Shown: positions 53,975 to 61,749 of the stretch, one piece after another
How positions within the stretch are numbered: the first letter of the stretch is position 1
Layout: each line of letters starts with the position of its first letter
Assembly (NCBI GenBank): GCA_034421995.1
Contig: DAOUJY010000038.1
Coordinates: 1-64,000, forward strand
Source of the DNA: Bin87 sp034421995
GTDB lineage: Bacteria; Chloroflexota; Dehalococcoidia; Lucifugimonadales; UBA3495
Length of the DNA stretch: 64,000 bases
Direction: 5' to 3'
Translations under genes and position numbers: made by a program
Notes under the pieces: model-generated
Database searches by the model: none
The model's input: only the letters and a program-made list of their open reading frames with translations
Told to the model about the DNA's origin: nothing

Positions 53975-54042
53975 TCACTAAGCGTCAATCGTGATGGGTC
54001 GGTTGATTTTCCACTACGCACAAAATCCCCCGGAACGCCTGT

Positions 54043-55209
54043 ATGTCAAAGGATATAAGTGACGCCCACACCACAACGGCGTACCGGCGGATCGTGGTGA
54101 AGGCCGGCACCAGTGTTTTGACGGGCGGGAAATCCGGCGTCAATCTGGATCGCGCCGTGATGGCTGACCTGGTCTCGCAAATCGCGCATCTGGTCAACAG
54201 CCACGACGTGCAGATGCTGCTGGTGACTTCCGGAGCCATTGCCGCCGGTCGTCATGCTCTGTCGGAAACTGCCGGCATCCCGGACGTGCCGGACATCCCG
54301 ACCCGGCAGGTTCTCGCCGCGCTGGGCCAGGGTCCCTTGATGACCGCGTATTCCGAGTTGTTCGCTGAGCACGGCCTTGCCGTCTCCCAGGTGCTTCTCA
54401 CGCTGAACGACTTGGCGGAACGCCAGTCCTATCTCAACATCCGCAACACGCTGCTGTCGCTGCTCGACCTGGGGGCGGTGCCGGTGGTGAACGAGAACGA
54501 CGTGGTGGCCGCCGACGAGATCGGCGAGATCTTCGGGGACAACGACCGCTTGTCCTCGTTGATTGCCGCGCTCATCGACGCCGACCTGCTGGTCATCCTG
54601 TCCGACGTGGACGGACTCTACACCGCTGACCCCGGTTCCGACCCCACGGCAACACGGCTGGCAACGGTGGATTTGGTGGATGACGACGTATTCGCCATGG
54701 CCGGTGAGCACCGCAACGCCTGGGCCAGGGGCGGGATGCCCACCAAACTGCACGCGGCGCAATTGGTGACGGCTTCGGGTATCGGAATGGCGATCTGCCG
54801 GGGGCGGGACTCCAACGCATTGCTCCGCATCACCCGTGGTGAATCCATTGGGACCTTCTTCCGGCCGGCTCAGAGCAGGATGGAAGCCCGCAAGCGCTGG
54901 ATGCTCAGCCGGGTGGGAGATAGCGGCTGGGGCCAGGTTCTGGTGGATGACGGCGCCGTGTCGGCCCTGCGCGGCAAAACCGTCAGCCTGCTTCCCGCTG
55001 GCGTCCGCAGCGTCGTGGGCGAGTTCAGCCGGGGGGACATCATCTATATCTCCGACCGATCTGAACAACACATCGCCTGTGGCATCGCCAACTATTCCGC
55101 TGCCGACGTGCGACGTATCCAGGGTATGCGCTCCGACCGCATCGTGGATACCCTCGGCTATCATTACGGCCAGGAAGTGGTCCACCGGAACAATCTGGTC
55201 CTATTGTGA
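54043..55209 (+). CDS. proB: Glutamate 5-kinase
   Basis: First step of proline synthesis: ATP-dependent phosphorylation of glutamate to gamma-glutamyl phosphate. The protein is 388 aa, with an amino-acid-kinase domain (RIVVKAGTSVLTGG, LLVTSGAIAAGRHAL, VPVVNENDVVAADEIGEI, FGDNDRLSSLIAAL, ILSDVDGLYTADP). A C-terminal PUA domain follows (LVDDGAVSALRGKTVSLLPA, VVGEFSRGDIIYI). The ATG at 54043 follows the promoter at 53966. proA follows 34 nt downstream in the same operon. Confidence 0.96.
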   Translation: MSKDISDAHTTTAYRRIVVKAGTSVLTGGKSGVNLDRAVMADLVSQIAHLVNSHDVQMLLVTSGAIAAGRHALSETAGIPDVPDIPTRQVLAALGQGPLMTAYSELFAEHGLAVSQVLLTLNDLAERQSYLNIRNTLLSLLDLGAVPVVNENDVVAADEIGEIFGDNDRLSSLIAALIDADLLVILSDVDGLYTADPGSDPTATRLATVDLVDDDVFAMAGEHRNAWARGGMPTKLHAAQLVTASGIGMAICRGRDSNALLRITRGESIGTFFRPAQSRMEARKRWMLSRVGDSGWGQVLVDDGAVSALRGKTVSLLPAGVRSVVGEFSRGDIIYISDRSEQHIACGIANYSAADVRRIQGMRSDRIVDTLGYHYGQEVVHRNNLVLL

Positions 55210-55243
55210 AAAATCCCCCACGCTCCCACTTGGAGATTGACCC

Positions 55244-56515
55244 ATGACCGCCGCCGACCGACTCCGGCAACAGGGTTCCGCAGCGCAGGCTGCCTCGGCC
55301 ACGCTGTCCCGCCTGCCCACCGAAACCCGCAACCACGCGCTGGCGAACATTGCCCACGCCCTGGAAACGGAGCAGGATTCCGTCCTGGAGGGCAACGCCG
55401 CCGATTACCGGGACGCCAAAGCCGACGGCATAAACGATGCCTTCCTGGACCGGCTGCTGCTCACGCCGGAGCGGTTGAACGGCATGGCCGCGGACGTAAG
55501 GAGCGTCGCGGGCCTGCCGGACCCGGTGGGCGAGTTGATCGAGGATTTTGCGCTGGAAAATGGGCTGGAAGTCGAAAAGCGGCGGGTTCCCCTGGGCGTC
55601 ATCGCCAGCATCTACGAAAGCCGACCCAACGTTACCACCGACATCGTTTCCCTGGCCCTCAAATCCGGCAACGCCTGCATACTGCGCGGCGGCAAGGAAA
55701 CGCTGCGCTCCAACTCGGCGCTGGTCGCGTTGATCCACCGCGCCATCGGCGAGGCCGGGCTGCCCACCGACGCGGTGCAATTTGTGGACGACACCGACCG
55801 CTCGCTGGTTGACGTGATGCTGAGCATGAAGGAGCACATCAACCTGTTGGTGCCCCGGGGCGGCGCGGGTCTGATCAATTTCGTCGCCAGGAACGCCACG
55901 ATGCCCGTGCTCACCGGCGGTGTGGGGGTTTGCCACACTTATGTTGACCGCGACGCCGAAAGCGACATGGCCGCGAACATCGTGTACAACGCCAAGGTGC
56001 AGCGGCCCACCGTCTGTAACGCCCTGGATACGGTGCTGGTACACTCGGAAGCCGCCGCTCGTTGCCTGCCCGAGATTGCCTCCCGCCTCAGCCTGGCCGG
56101 CGTTGAGATGCGCTGCGACCACCGGGCGCTGTCCATCCTGGGCCCGGGCGATGACCTGAACGCGGTGCCGGCGCAGGAGGAAGATTGGGGTCAGGAGTTC
56201 CTCGCTCTCATCGCCTCCGTCAAAGTGGTGGACAGCCTCGATGACGCCCTGGATCATATCCAAACCTACGGGTCGGGACACTCGGAGGCTATTGTCACTC
56301 AGGATAACGCGGCCGCCGAGCGGTTCCTGAACGAGGTGGACGCCGCCGCCGTGTACCACAACACCAGCACGCGCTTCACCGACGGCGCGCAATTCGGCCT
56401 GGGCGCGGAAGTGGGGATCAGCACCCAGAAATTCCACGCCCGGGGCCCGCTGGGGCTGCGGGAACTCACGTCCTACAAGTGGGTCGTTCGCGGCAGCGGC
56501 CAGATCCGGCAGTGA
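55244..56515 (+). CDS. proA: Gamma-glutamyl phosphate reductase
   Basis: Second step of proline synthesis: NADPH reduction of gamma-glutamyl phosphate to glutamate semialdehyde. The protein is 423 aa of the aldehyde dehydrogenase fold. Typical segments: EKRRVPLGVIASIYESRPNV, LKSGNACILRGGKE, RGGAGLINFV and VQRPTVCNALDTVLVH, with the catalytic Cys in PTVCNALD. YGSGHSEAIVTQ and GLGAEVGISTQKFHARGPLG follow. AGATTGA precedes the ATG. It is followed after 12 nt by a small gene. Confidence 0.96.
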   Translation: MTAADRLRQQGSAAQAASATLSRLPTETRNHALANIAHALETEQDSVLEGNAADYRDAKADGINDAFLDRLLLTPERLNGMAADVRSVAGLPDPVGELIEDFALENGLEVEKRRVPLGVIASIYESRPNVTTDIVSLALKSGNACILRGGKETLRSNSALVALIHRAIGEAGLPTDAVQFVDDTDRSLVDVMLSMKEHINLLVPRGGAGLINFVARNATMPVLTGGVGVCHTYVDRDAESDMAANIVYNAKVQRPTVCNALDTVLVHSEAAARCLPEIASRLSLAGVEMRCDHRALSILGPGDDLNAVPAQEEDWGQEFLALIASVKVVDSLDDALDHIQTYGSGHSEAIVTQDNAAAERFLNEVDAAAVYHNTSTRFTDGAQFGLGAEVGISTQKFHARGPLGLRELTSYKWVVRGSGQIRQ

Positions 56516-56527
56516 GCGTCTTTCAAT

Positions 56528-56878
56528 ATGCCCTACGACTACGAACGTGAAGTCCGGACGCCCCAATCGGAAGCCTACATCATCCTGGACGGGGAGAACC
56601 CGGTCGGGCGTATTGACACCCACTTCATGCCGGGCATGGCCCACGTGGCCATCGCCGTTGACCGGAGCATAACCCAGGAGCAGATCGAAGAGATCGTCTC
56701 CGACATTGATTCCGATATGCTCAACACGGTGGGCAACGAGCAGGACACACACCACTTCCACATCTTCCAGGGCACGGAAATCCGCGTTTTCAGCAACGCC
56801 GGCTACGATGATTACGGGGGCGGCAATGGAAACGGACGCGGGCATGGGCCGTTGCCACCGCCCAACGCCGGCGGATAG
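56528..56878 (+). CDS. Small hypothetical protein downstream of proA
   Basis: 116 aa, acidic, with no signal or membrane span. YDYEREVRTPQSEAYIILDG and PVGRIDTHFMPGMAHVAIAV suggest a small beta-strand domain. A helix (ITQEQIEEIVSDIDSDML) and a Gly/Asn/Pro-rich tail (GGGNGNGRGHGPLPPP) follow. The family is not recognised. It lies 12 nt behind proA and is probably in the proBA transcript. A link to proline metabolism is unproven. Confidence 0.65.
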   Translation: MPYDYEREVRTPQSEAYIILDGENPVGRIDTHFMPGMAHVAIAVDRSITQEQIEEIVSDIDSDMLNTVGNEQDTHHFHIFQGTEIRVFSNAGYDDYGGGNGNGRGHGPLPPPNAGG

Positions 56879-56978
56879 CCGCCACCCGACGCCCCTGTGG
56901 GTAGTCAGGACACCCGCCGGCACGATCTACCGACCCGATTTCATATCGCGAAAAGCGGACTGCCGGCCTCAAAGATCG

Positions 56979-57473
56979 TCAGAAAGTTCTATTGCACGAC
57001 CGGCACCGGTACGGCTTGTTGTGGGGTTCATGGCGTAACCGTACCGACGGACTATGGCAGCGGGGACACTCTCCCGGTAGCGGTCGCTTTTTGAGTTCCC
57101 TGTGCCGGGCCTTCATTTCTGCCCACCGTTGCAACGCACGGCGGTCGCTATCGAAGGCCAACTCGCTGTTTCTCACTCGCGCTGGGTCACGAAATCTTAC
57201 GTCTAAACACTCGCGACGCTGGTAGCGCAGTTTTCCGCCCTGCACATGGCCGGCGGTTCCGGAGCCGTTCACCATCACAGTGGAAACGACCTCTACCACC
57301 AGCCCGGTTTCCTCTTTCGTTTCCCGATATGCGGCGTGCTTGCTTCTTTCCCCGCGATCTACAAAGCCGCCGGGCAATGACCACTTTCCCTTCTCCTTAC
57401 CGTACCCACGCTGTATGAATAGGATCTCTCCCCGGCTGTTCTCTACAAGGCAGAACGCTCTTTTCCTGGCCAT
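56979..57473 (-). CDS. Nudix hydrolase with C-terminal zinc ribbon
   Basis: 164 aa. Residues about 5-130 are a Nudix domain with a complete box, Gly36-x5-Glu42-x7-Arg50-Glu51-x2-Glu54-Glu55-x-Gly57 (GERSKHAAYRETKEETGL), and KWSLPGGFVDRG before it. Residues 136-160 form a CxxC...CxxC zinc ribbon (CPRCHSPSVRLRH, then YRCRSCNRTF) that closely matches the two ribbons of the neighbouring kinase/ADP-ribosylglycohydrolase gene. The family cleaves nucleoside diphosphates linked to X, including NADH and ADP-ribose. I chose the ATG at 57473, with TAGGAG upstream. It lies 30 nt downstream of the kinase gene, probably in one operon. Confidence 0.87.
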   Translation of the reverse strand: MARKRAFCLVENSRGEILFIQRGYGKEKGKWSLPGGFVDRGERSKHAAYRETKEETGLVVEVVSTVMVNGSGTAGHVQGGKLRYQRRECLDVRFRDPARVRNSELAFDSDRRALQRWAEMKARHRELKKRPLPGECPRCHSPSVRLRHEPHNKPYRCRSCNRTF

Positions 57474-57503
57474 TAGTGTTCTCCTACGCAGCACCGGGAG
57501 TTT

Positions 57504-59786
57504 TTACAATCCAGCCAGCCGTTCCGCAAGGTAAATCAGGCGGTCCTGCTGCGCGACGTGGCTGACCCAGCGCAACGGTATGGTTGACGCGCCGTAACGC
57601 GCTCCCAGCACGGCTCCGGCCAACGCTCCGTTGGTATCGGTATCGCCGCCGGAGCTGACCAGCGCCGTCAGAGCTTCCTCGAAGTTCAGGGGTGTGGTAG
57701 CTGCCCACAGTCCCGCCTGCATCGTCATGACCGTATGCCCATTGGGGCCACGGTTCCCGCGCATCCATTCCGTGTCGCGTGGTGAGGAACGTCCTCGCGC
57801 GGCATTCTCCAAAAAGCGGGTTGGGACGCCGGCGGCCCGGGCCTCCGCCACCAGGTCAGGGCACCCATCGGCCCGGGCCGCTGCCAAGAGTTCTTTCAGA
57901 TTGGGAACCCCGCCATTGAGCAGTATTGCGATTGCCGCGTTGACGATGACACACGACCACTGACTGGCCGGCGCGTAGTGTGACACCGCGCAGGTGTCCG
58001 CCGTATCTCTAACCAACTCTCCCGGATGTCGTCTGCGGGCGATGGCAACCGGGGCGCACCGCATGATGCCGCCGTTGGCAGCGTTCTCGCCCTTGGCACG
58101 GAAGACGGCATAGGCGGCCAACGGAGGCGGAACCCGGTCCTCCAACTGTGCGATGGACTGCCTGGTGGTCCTCCCCATGCCGCGACCGTTGAGCCGGCGC
58201 CAGGCCACCAACCGGGCCGCGAATCGTTCGGGGAGGTTGCCGCCTTCCAGCAGGGCTTCGGCCAATTCCACCGACTGAGCCGGATCGTCGTCCATGGGTT
58301 TTGCCATCTCCGACGGGCTGATTTCAGTCACGCCATGAGGATACAGTTCTCTTATCCTTCGCCTGGATCGGCCCTCTATCGGCAAGCCCAACAGGTTGCC
58401 GACCACCACTCCCAGCATGATCCCCCTGGCGCGATCCATCACCTGCGCGGAACCTGATCCGGTTGTTGCAGCTCCGGCCAGGCAACGCTCCAGGTTCGGA
58501 GTCCTGCCCACTGGCGGTGTGGTGGGCAGCACCTGGTCGGCGCCGCCGAAGACCGTGTTGCACTTGAGGCACCGGAAGGGCCGGCTCCTGGAATGCCAAT
58601 CGCGGCGCAGCCGAGCCTCCTGACTTCCGCAATTCGGGCAGCGTTTGATTAGCGACTTGCCGAACACACCGTTGCAACTCTGGCATCGCAGCGCGTTGGT
58701 CCGCCGGTACCAGTCCCGCCGCAGCCGAGCGTTCCGGCTCTGGCACTGCGGGCATGACCGCTCCACATCGGGAAACGCCGGGATTGGACGTCGGTGGGTG
58801 GGCTGAGGAGGTCGTGGTGGCGGCCGGGACGGAGCTTTCGGCGGCGTGACCACGGCCGGCATCTCCAGCAATGCTTCAACCCACTCCTTGGGTGTGGGTC
58901 GGGGTTGCCCCCGAAACCTCCGGTCGAAGCAGCGCCGGAACAGTTCCTGCTGCCGGCCGGTTAAGGCGCCCCATGCCTCATCGTAGGCCAGTGGGCCACT
59001 CACGCCCCGCATGGCCGGCGGAAACAGCCATGCGCCAATGCGGTCTCCGGGCTGAGGATGGTCGGGCTGATTGGTGACCGTATAGGGATGGTAGCCAGTG
59101 AGCAGGTGAAAGATGACCACAGCCAACCCGAAGCGGTCGTGGTTCTGGGTGCGGTTGGCGTAGTCGCCCTGCGCTTCCGGGGCTTGGAACTCGGGACGGC
59201 CCATGCGATTGGAGAAGGTCCGGCCGGTGCCGGGATCCGTGAACCCATAGGAATCGCAGTCCACCATGGCGATGTCGTTCTGCCGGTTGACCTCAACGTT
59301 CTTTTCATTGACATCGCCGATAACATAGCCGGCGGCGTGGACGGCGCGGAAGCCCAGGGCGAGGTTCCGAGCCATGCGGACATGGTCGTCGATGCGAAGC
59401 TCGCGACCCTGTTCCTGCTCGGTGTTCTGGGCGGCCCGGCGGTTGTAGTATTCGACGATGGGTTCCCAGGACTGGCTGGGATCAAGGATGGGCATGGTAT
59501 AGCCCACGGTAACGCCGTTCTCCTTGACCAAATGCTGGGGCCAGGTGATGTGCCAGGAGTCCCCCAAGTCAGGGCGGACGGGGTTGCGCGCCAGGTGGCT
59601 CAACTTGGCTTCGGCATCCTGTGGAGTTCTGCCAGGATGCCAGATTTTCATGACGGACCCGGGCTGGCCGTTGACCAGAAACACCGCGCCCTCGCCGCCT
59701 TCTCCGATCTTGTTGCCCGGCGTGATGCGGTTGCCGGTTTCGTCGTGGAAACGACGGTTGCCAAGCGATGAAGTCGCAGAAGCCAT
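57504..59786 (-). CDS. Kinase-like / double zinc ribbon / ADP-ribosylglycohydrolase fusion
   Basis: 760 aa. Residues 24-310 form a YegI-like protein kinase domain: glycine loop IGEGGEGAVFLVNG, Lys47 in SVMKIWHPG, catalytic-loop equivalent VIGDVNEKNVEV (GDVN in place of HRD) and VDCDSYGF in place of DFG. Two zinc ribbons follow at 345-375 and 383-413, each CPxC...RLRRDW...RCxxCNxVF. Residues 449-760 are an ADP-ribosylglycohydrolase (DraG-like) domain: GIMLGVVVGNLLGLPIEG, MDDDPAQSVELAEALL (usually DDT), NGGIMRCAPVA and SSGGDTDTNGALAGAVLGA. I chose the ATG at 59786; the GTG at 59795 is an alternative. It sits between transketolase B and the zinc-ribbon Nudix gene. Confidence 0.85.
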   Translation of the reverse strand: MASATSSLGNRRFHDETGNRITPGNKIGEGGEGAVFLVNGQPGSVMKIWHPGRTPQDAEAKLSHLARNPVRPDLGDSWHITWPQHLVKENGVTVGYTMPILDPSQSWEPIVEYYNRRAAQNTEQEQGRELRIDDHVRMARNLALGFRAVHAAGYVIGDVNEKNVEVNRQNDIAMVDCDSYGFTDPGTGRTFSNRMGRPEFQAPEAQGDYANRTQNHDRFGLAVVIFHLLTGYHPYTVTNQPDHPQPGDRIGAWLFPPAMRGVSGPLAYDEAWGALTGRQQELFRRCFDRRFRGQPRPTPKEWVEALLEMPAVVTPPKAPSRPPPRPPQPTHRRPIPAFPDVERSCPQCQSRNARLRRDWYRRTNALRCQSCNGVFGKSLIKRCPNCGSQEARLRRDWHSRSRPFRCLKCNTVFGGADQVLPTTPPVGRTPNLERCLAGAATTGSGSAQVMDRARGIMLGVVVGNLLGLPIEGRSRRRIRELYPHGVTEISPSEMAKPMDDDPAQSVELAEALLEGGNLPERFAARLVAWRRLNGRGMGRTTRQSIAQLEDRVPPPLAAYAVFRAKGENAANGGIMRCAPVAIARRRHPGELVRDTADTCAVSHYAPASQWSCVIVNAAIAILLNGGVPNLKELLAAARADGCPDLVAEARAAGVPTRFLENAARGRSSPRDTEWMRGNRGPNGHTVMTMQAGLWAATTPLNFEEALTALVSSGGDTDTNGALAGAVLGARYGASTIPLRWVSHVAQQDRLIYLAERLAGL

Positions 59787-59831
59787 TGACGCCACATTAG
59801 AACTTGACTTTCTAATCTGCGCGCGTTTGCA

Positions 59832-60782
59832 TTAGGAGTCTTTGCGCTTCAGCGCCCGGTGTACGGCCTGCTCCACACCGTCCGCGGTGAGACCGTTTTT
59901 CTGCATCAACTCGTTGGCCGGCCCGGAACTGGTGTATCCGTGCAGCGCCACCATCTCCACCGGCGCCGGACAATTCCGGGACAATACGCCGGCCACCACG
60001 CTGCCCAGGCCACCGTGGATATAGTGCTCCTCTGCGGTAACGATGGCTCCCGTTTCCTGAGCTGCGGCGATGATGGCATCCTCGTCGGCGGGCGACAGCG
60101 TGTGCAGATTCACCACGCGGGTGTCCACACCCTGTGCGGCCAGCCGGTCGGCGGCGTCCAGAGCCGGGGCCACCAACGAGCCGGCGGCGATGATGCTCAC
60201 GTCACCGCCGGCTCGCATCACGTCGGCCGCGCCAATCTTGAAATCGTAGCCGTTGTCGTGCACCACGGGCGTGGCGGCGCGGGACAGGCGCACGTACACC
60301 GGGCCTTCGCTGGCGGCCACGGCGCGGACGGCCTGTTCGGCCTCAGGGGCATCAGCCGGCGTGATCACCGTGAATGACGGCAGGGCGCACATCAGCGAAA
60401 GATCTTCGATGCTGTGGGCCGACATACCGTCTTCGCCGGTGAGGATGCCGGCGTGGGTGCAGACCAGCTTCACGTTCAGCGACGGCTGGGAAATCAACAC
60501 CCGAAGCTGGTCATAGGGCCGCCCCGTGCCGAAAACGCTGAAAGTGCTGACGAAAGGGATCTTGCCAGCGGCGGCCAGACCGGCGGCGACGCCAACGATG
60601 TTCTGCTCCGCCGGGCCAAAGTCGAAGAAGCGGTCCGGGTACTGGTCCCGCCAGAGGTGGACGAAAGTGGAGACGTTCAGGTCGCCCCCAAGGACCACGA
60701 TGTCCGGGAACTCGTCGGCCATGGTGAGAAGGGTGCGGCCGTAGGTTTCCCGGGTTGCCGCGGTTGCCCGTTGCGTCGTCAT
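59832..60782 (-). CDS. Transketolase-like protein, C-terminal subunit
   Basis: 316 aa, the pyrimidine-binding and C-terminal part of a split transketolase/DXS-like enzyme. TRETYGRTLLTMADEFPDIVVLG begins the Pyr domain. RFFDFGPAEQNIVGVAAGLA contains the catalytic Glu that activates thiamine diphosphate. CTHAGILTGEDGMSAHSIED and the C-terminal domain AIVTAEEHYIHGGLGS follow. The ATG overlaps the stop of the partner subunit (TGATG at 60784-60780 on the minus strand). Split transketolases are common in archaea and Chloroflexi and serve pentose-phosphate interconversion; other 2-ketol transfer is possible. Confidence 0.9.
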   Translation of the reverse strand: MTTQRATAATRETYGRTLLTMADEFPDIVVLGGDLNVSTFVHLWRDQYPDRFFDFGPAEQNIVGVAAGLAAAGKIPFVSTFSVFGTGRPYDQLRVLISQPSLNVKLVCTHAGILTGEDGMSAHSIEDLSLMCALPSFTVITPADAPEAEQAVRAVAASEGPVYVRLSRAATPVVHDNGYDFKIGAADVMRAGGDVSIIAAGSLVAPALDAADRLAAQGVDTRVVNLHTLSPADEDAIIAAAQETGAIVTAEEHYIHGGLGSVVAGVLSRNCPAPVEMVALHGYTSSGPANELMQKNGLTADGVEQAVHRALKRKDS

Positions 60783-61606
60783 CAGGCCAGCTCCTTCAGG
60801 GCCGCTTCGTACTCTTCGGCATTGGGCGCGCGGCCATGGAAAGCGGGGTTGTTTTCCATGAAACTCACGCCTTTGCCCTTTATCGTTTCGGCGATTATCG
60901 CGGTGGGGCCGCCGGTGGTCGCGTCCGCCAGGGCCCGCAGCACTTCCACGTGCTCGTGGCCGTCGCACGTGATCACGTTCCAGCCGAAATCGCGCCAGCG
61001 GTCGGCCAGGGGTTCCAGGGTCATCACTTCGTCGGTGAAGCGGTCGTTCTGGATGCGGTTGCGGTCGATGATGGCGGTCAGGTTGGATGCCTTGTGGTGG
61101 GCCGCCGACATGGCTGCTTCCCAGATTTCGCCCTCCTGGCATTCGCCGTCTCCCAGCAGGGCGAACACCCGGTAATCGCGCCCGTCCAACCGCGCGGCCA
61201 GCGCGTGACCCAGGGCAAAGGACAGGCCCATGCCCAGCGAACCGGAGTTCATCTCCACGCCGGGCGTCATGGGGTGGGCGTGGCCCTGCAGCAGGCCGTC
61301 GGTCTGGCGATAGGACGGAAGTTCCTCCCGTCCGAAGTATCCCGCTCGCGAGAGGGTGGCGTAAAACCCCGGCGAGGCGTGGCCCTTGCTCAAGATGAAC
61401 CGGTCGCGTTCGGGCCAGCGCGGGTTTTCCGCGTCGTATCGCATCACGCCGAAGTAGAGCGCGACCAGGATGTCGATCTCGGACAATGAGCCGCCGGGGT
61501 GTCCACTGCCGGCTCCGTAGATCATCTCCAGACTGTCGCGGCGCAGTTGCAGCGAAGTTTCCCGCATTTCTTCGACGGTCTGTAGGGGTTGAACAACTGC
61601 GGCCAA
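60782..61606 (-). CDS. Transketolase-like protein, N-terminal (ThDP-binding) subunit
   Basis: About 274 aa, the diphosphate-binding half: LRRDSLEMIYGAGSGHPGGS, then LSKGHASPGFYATL, HPMTPGVEMNSGSLGMGLSF and the ThDP/Mg motif LLGDGECQEGEIWEA, ending in GGPTAIIAETIKGKGVSFME. The start is uncertain: the TTG at 61606 has AGGTGA just upstream, and the ATG at 61567 is an alternative; the frame is open to 61720 but that extension looks non-coding. It is the first gene of a probable four-gene operon with subunit B, the kinase fusion and the Nudix protein. Confidence 0.88.
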   Translation of the reverse strand: MAAVVQPLQTVEEMRETSLQLRRDSLEMIYGAGSGHPGGSLSEIDILVALYFGVMRYDAENPRWPERDRFILSKGHASPGFYATLSRAGYFGREELPSYRQTDGLLQGHAHPMTPGVEMNSGSLGMGLSFALGHALAARLDGRDYRVFALLGDGECQEGEIWEAAMSAAHHKASNLTAIIDRNRIQNDRFTDEVMTLEPLADRWRDFGWNVITCDGHEHVEVLRALADATTGGPTAIIAETIKGKGVSFMENNPAFHGRAPNAEEYEAALKELA

Positions 61607-61749
61607 AGCGTCACCTGCGACATGGGTTAGGATGATAATAACAGCCCTCAAAATTATATTCCGGCCCGGTAAGGCTGTCCATAAGCAATCGGCGCACCCA
61701 TCGTCTATACTTGGCGTCAAACCCGCACCCGGACCGGCCTATAGAACTG

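Noticed and set aside
59832..61142. 436-codon frame including transketolase B
   Set aside because: The first 120 codons are a shadow of transketolase A; the real start overlaps the A-subunit stop at 60782.
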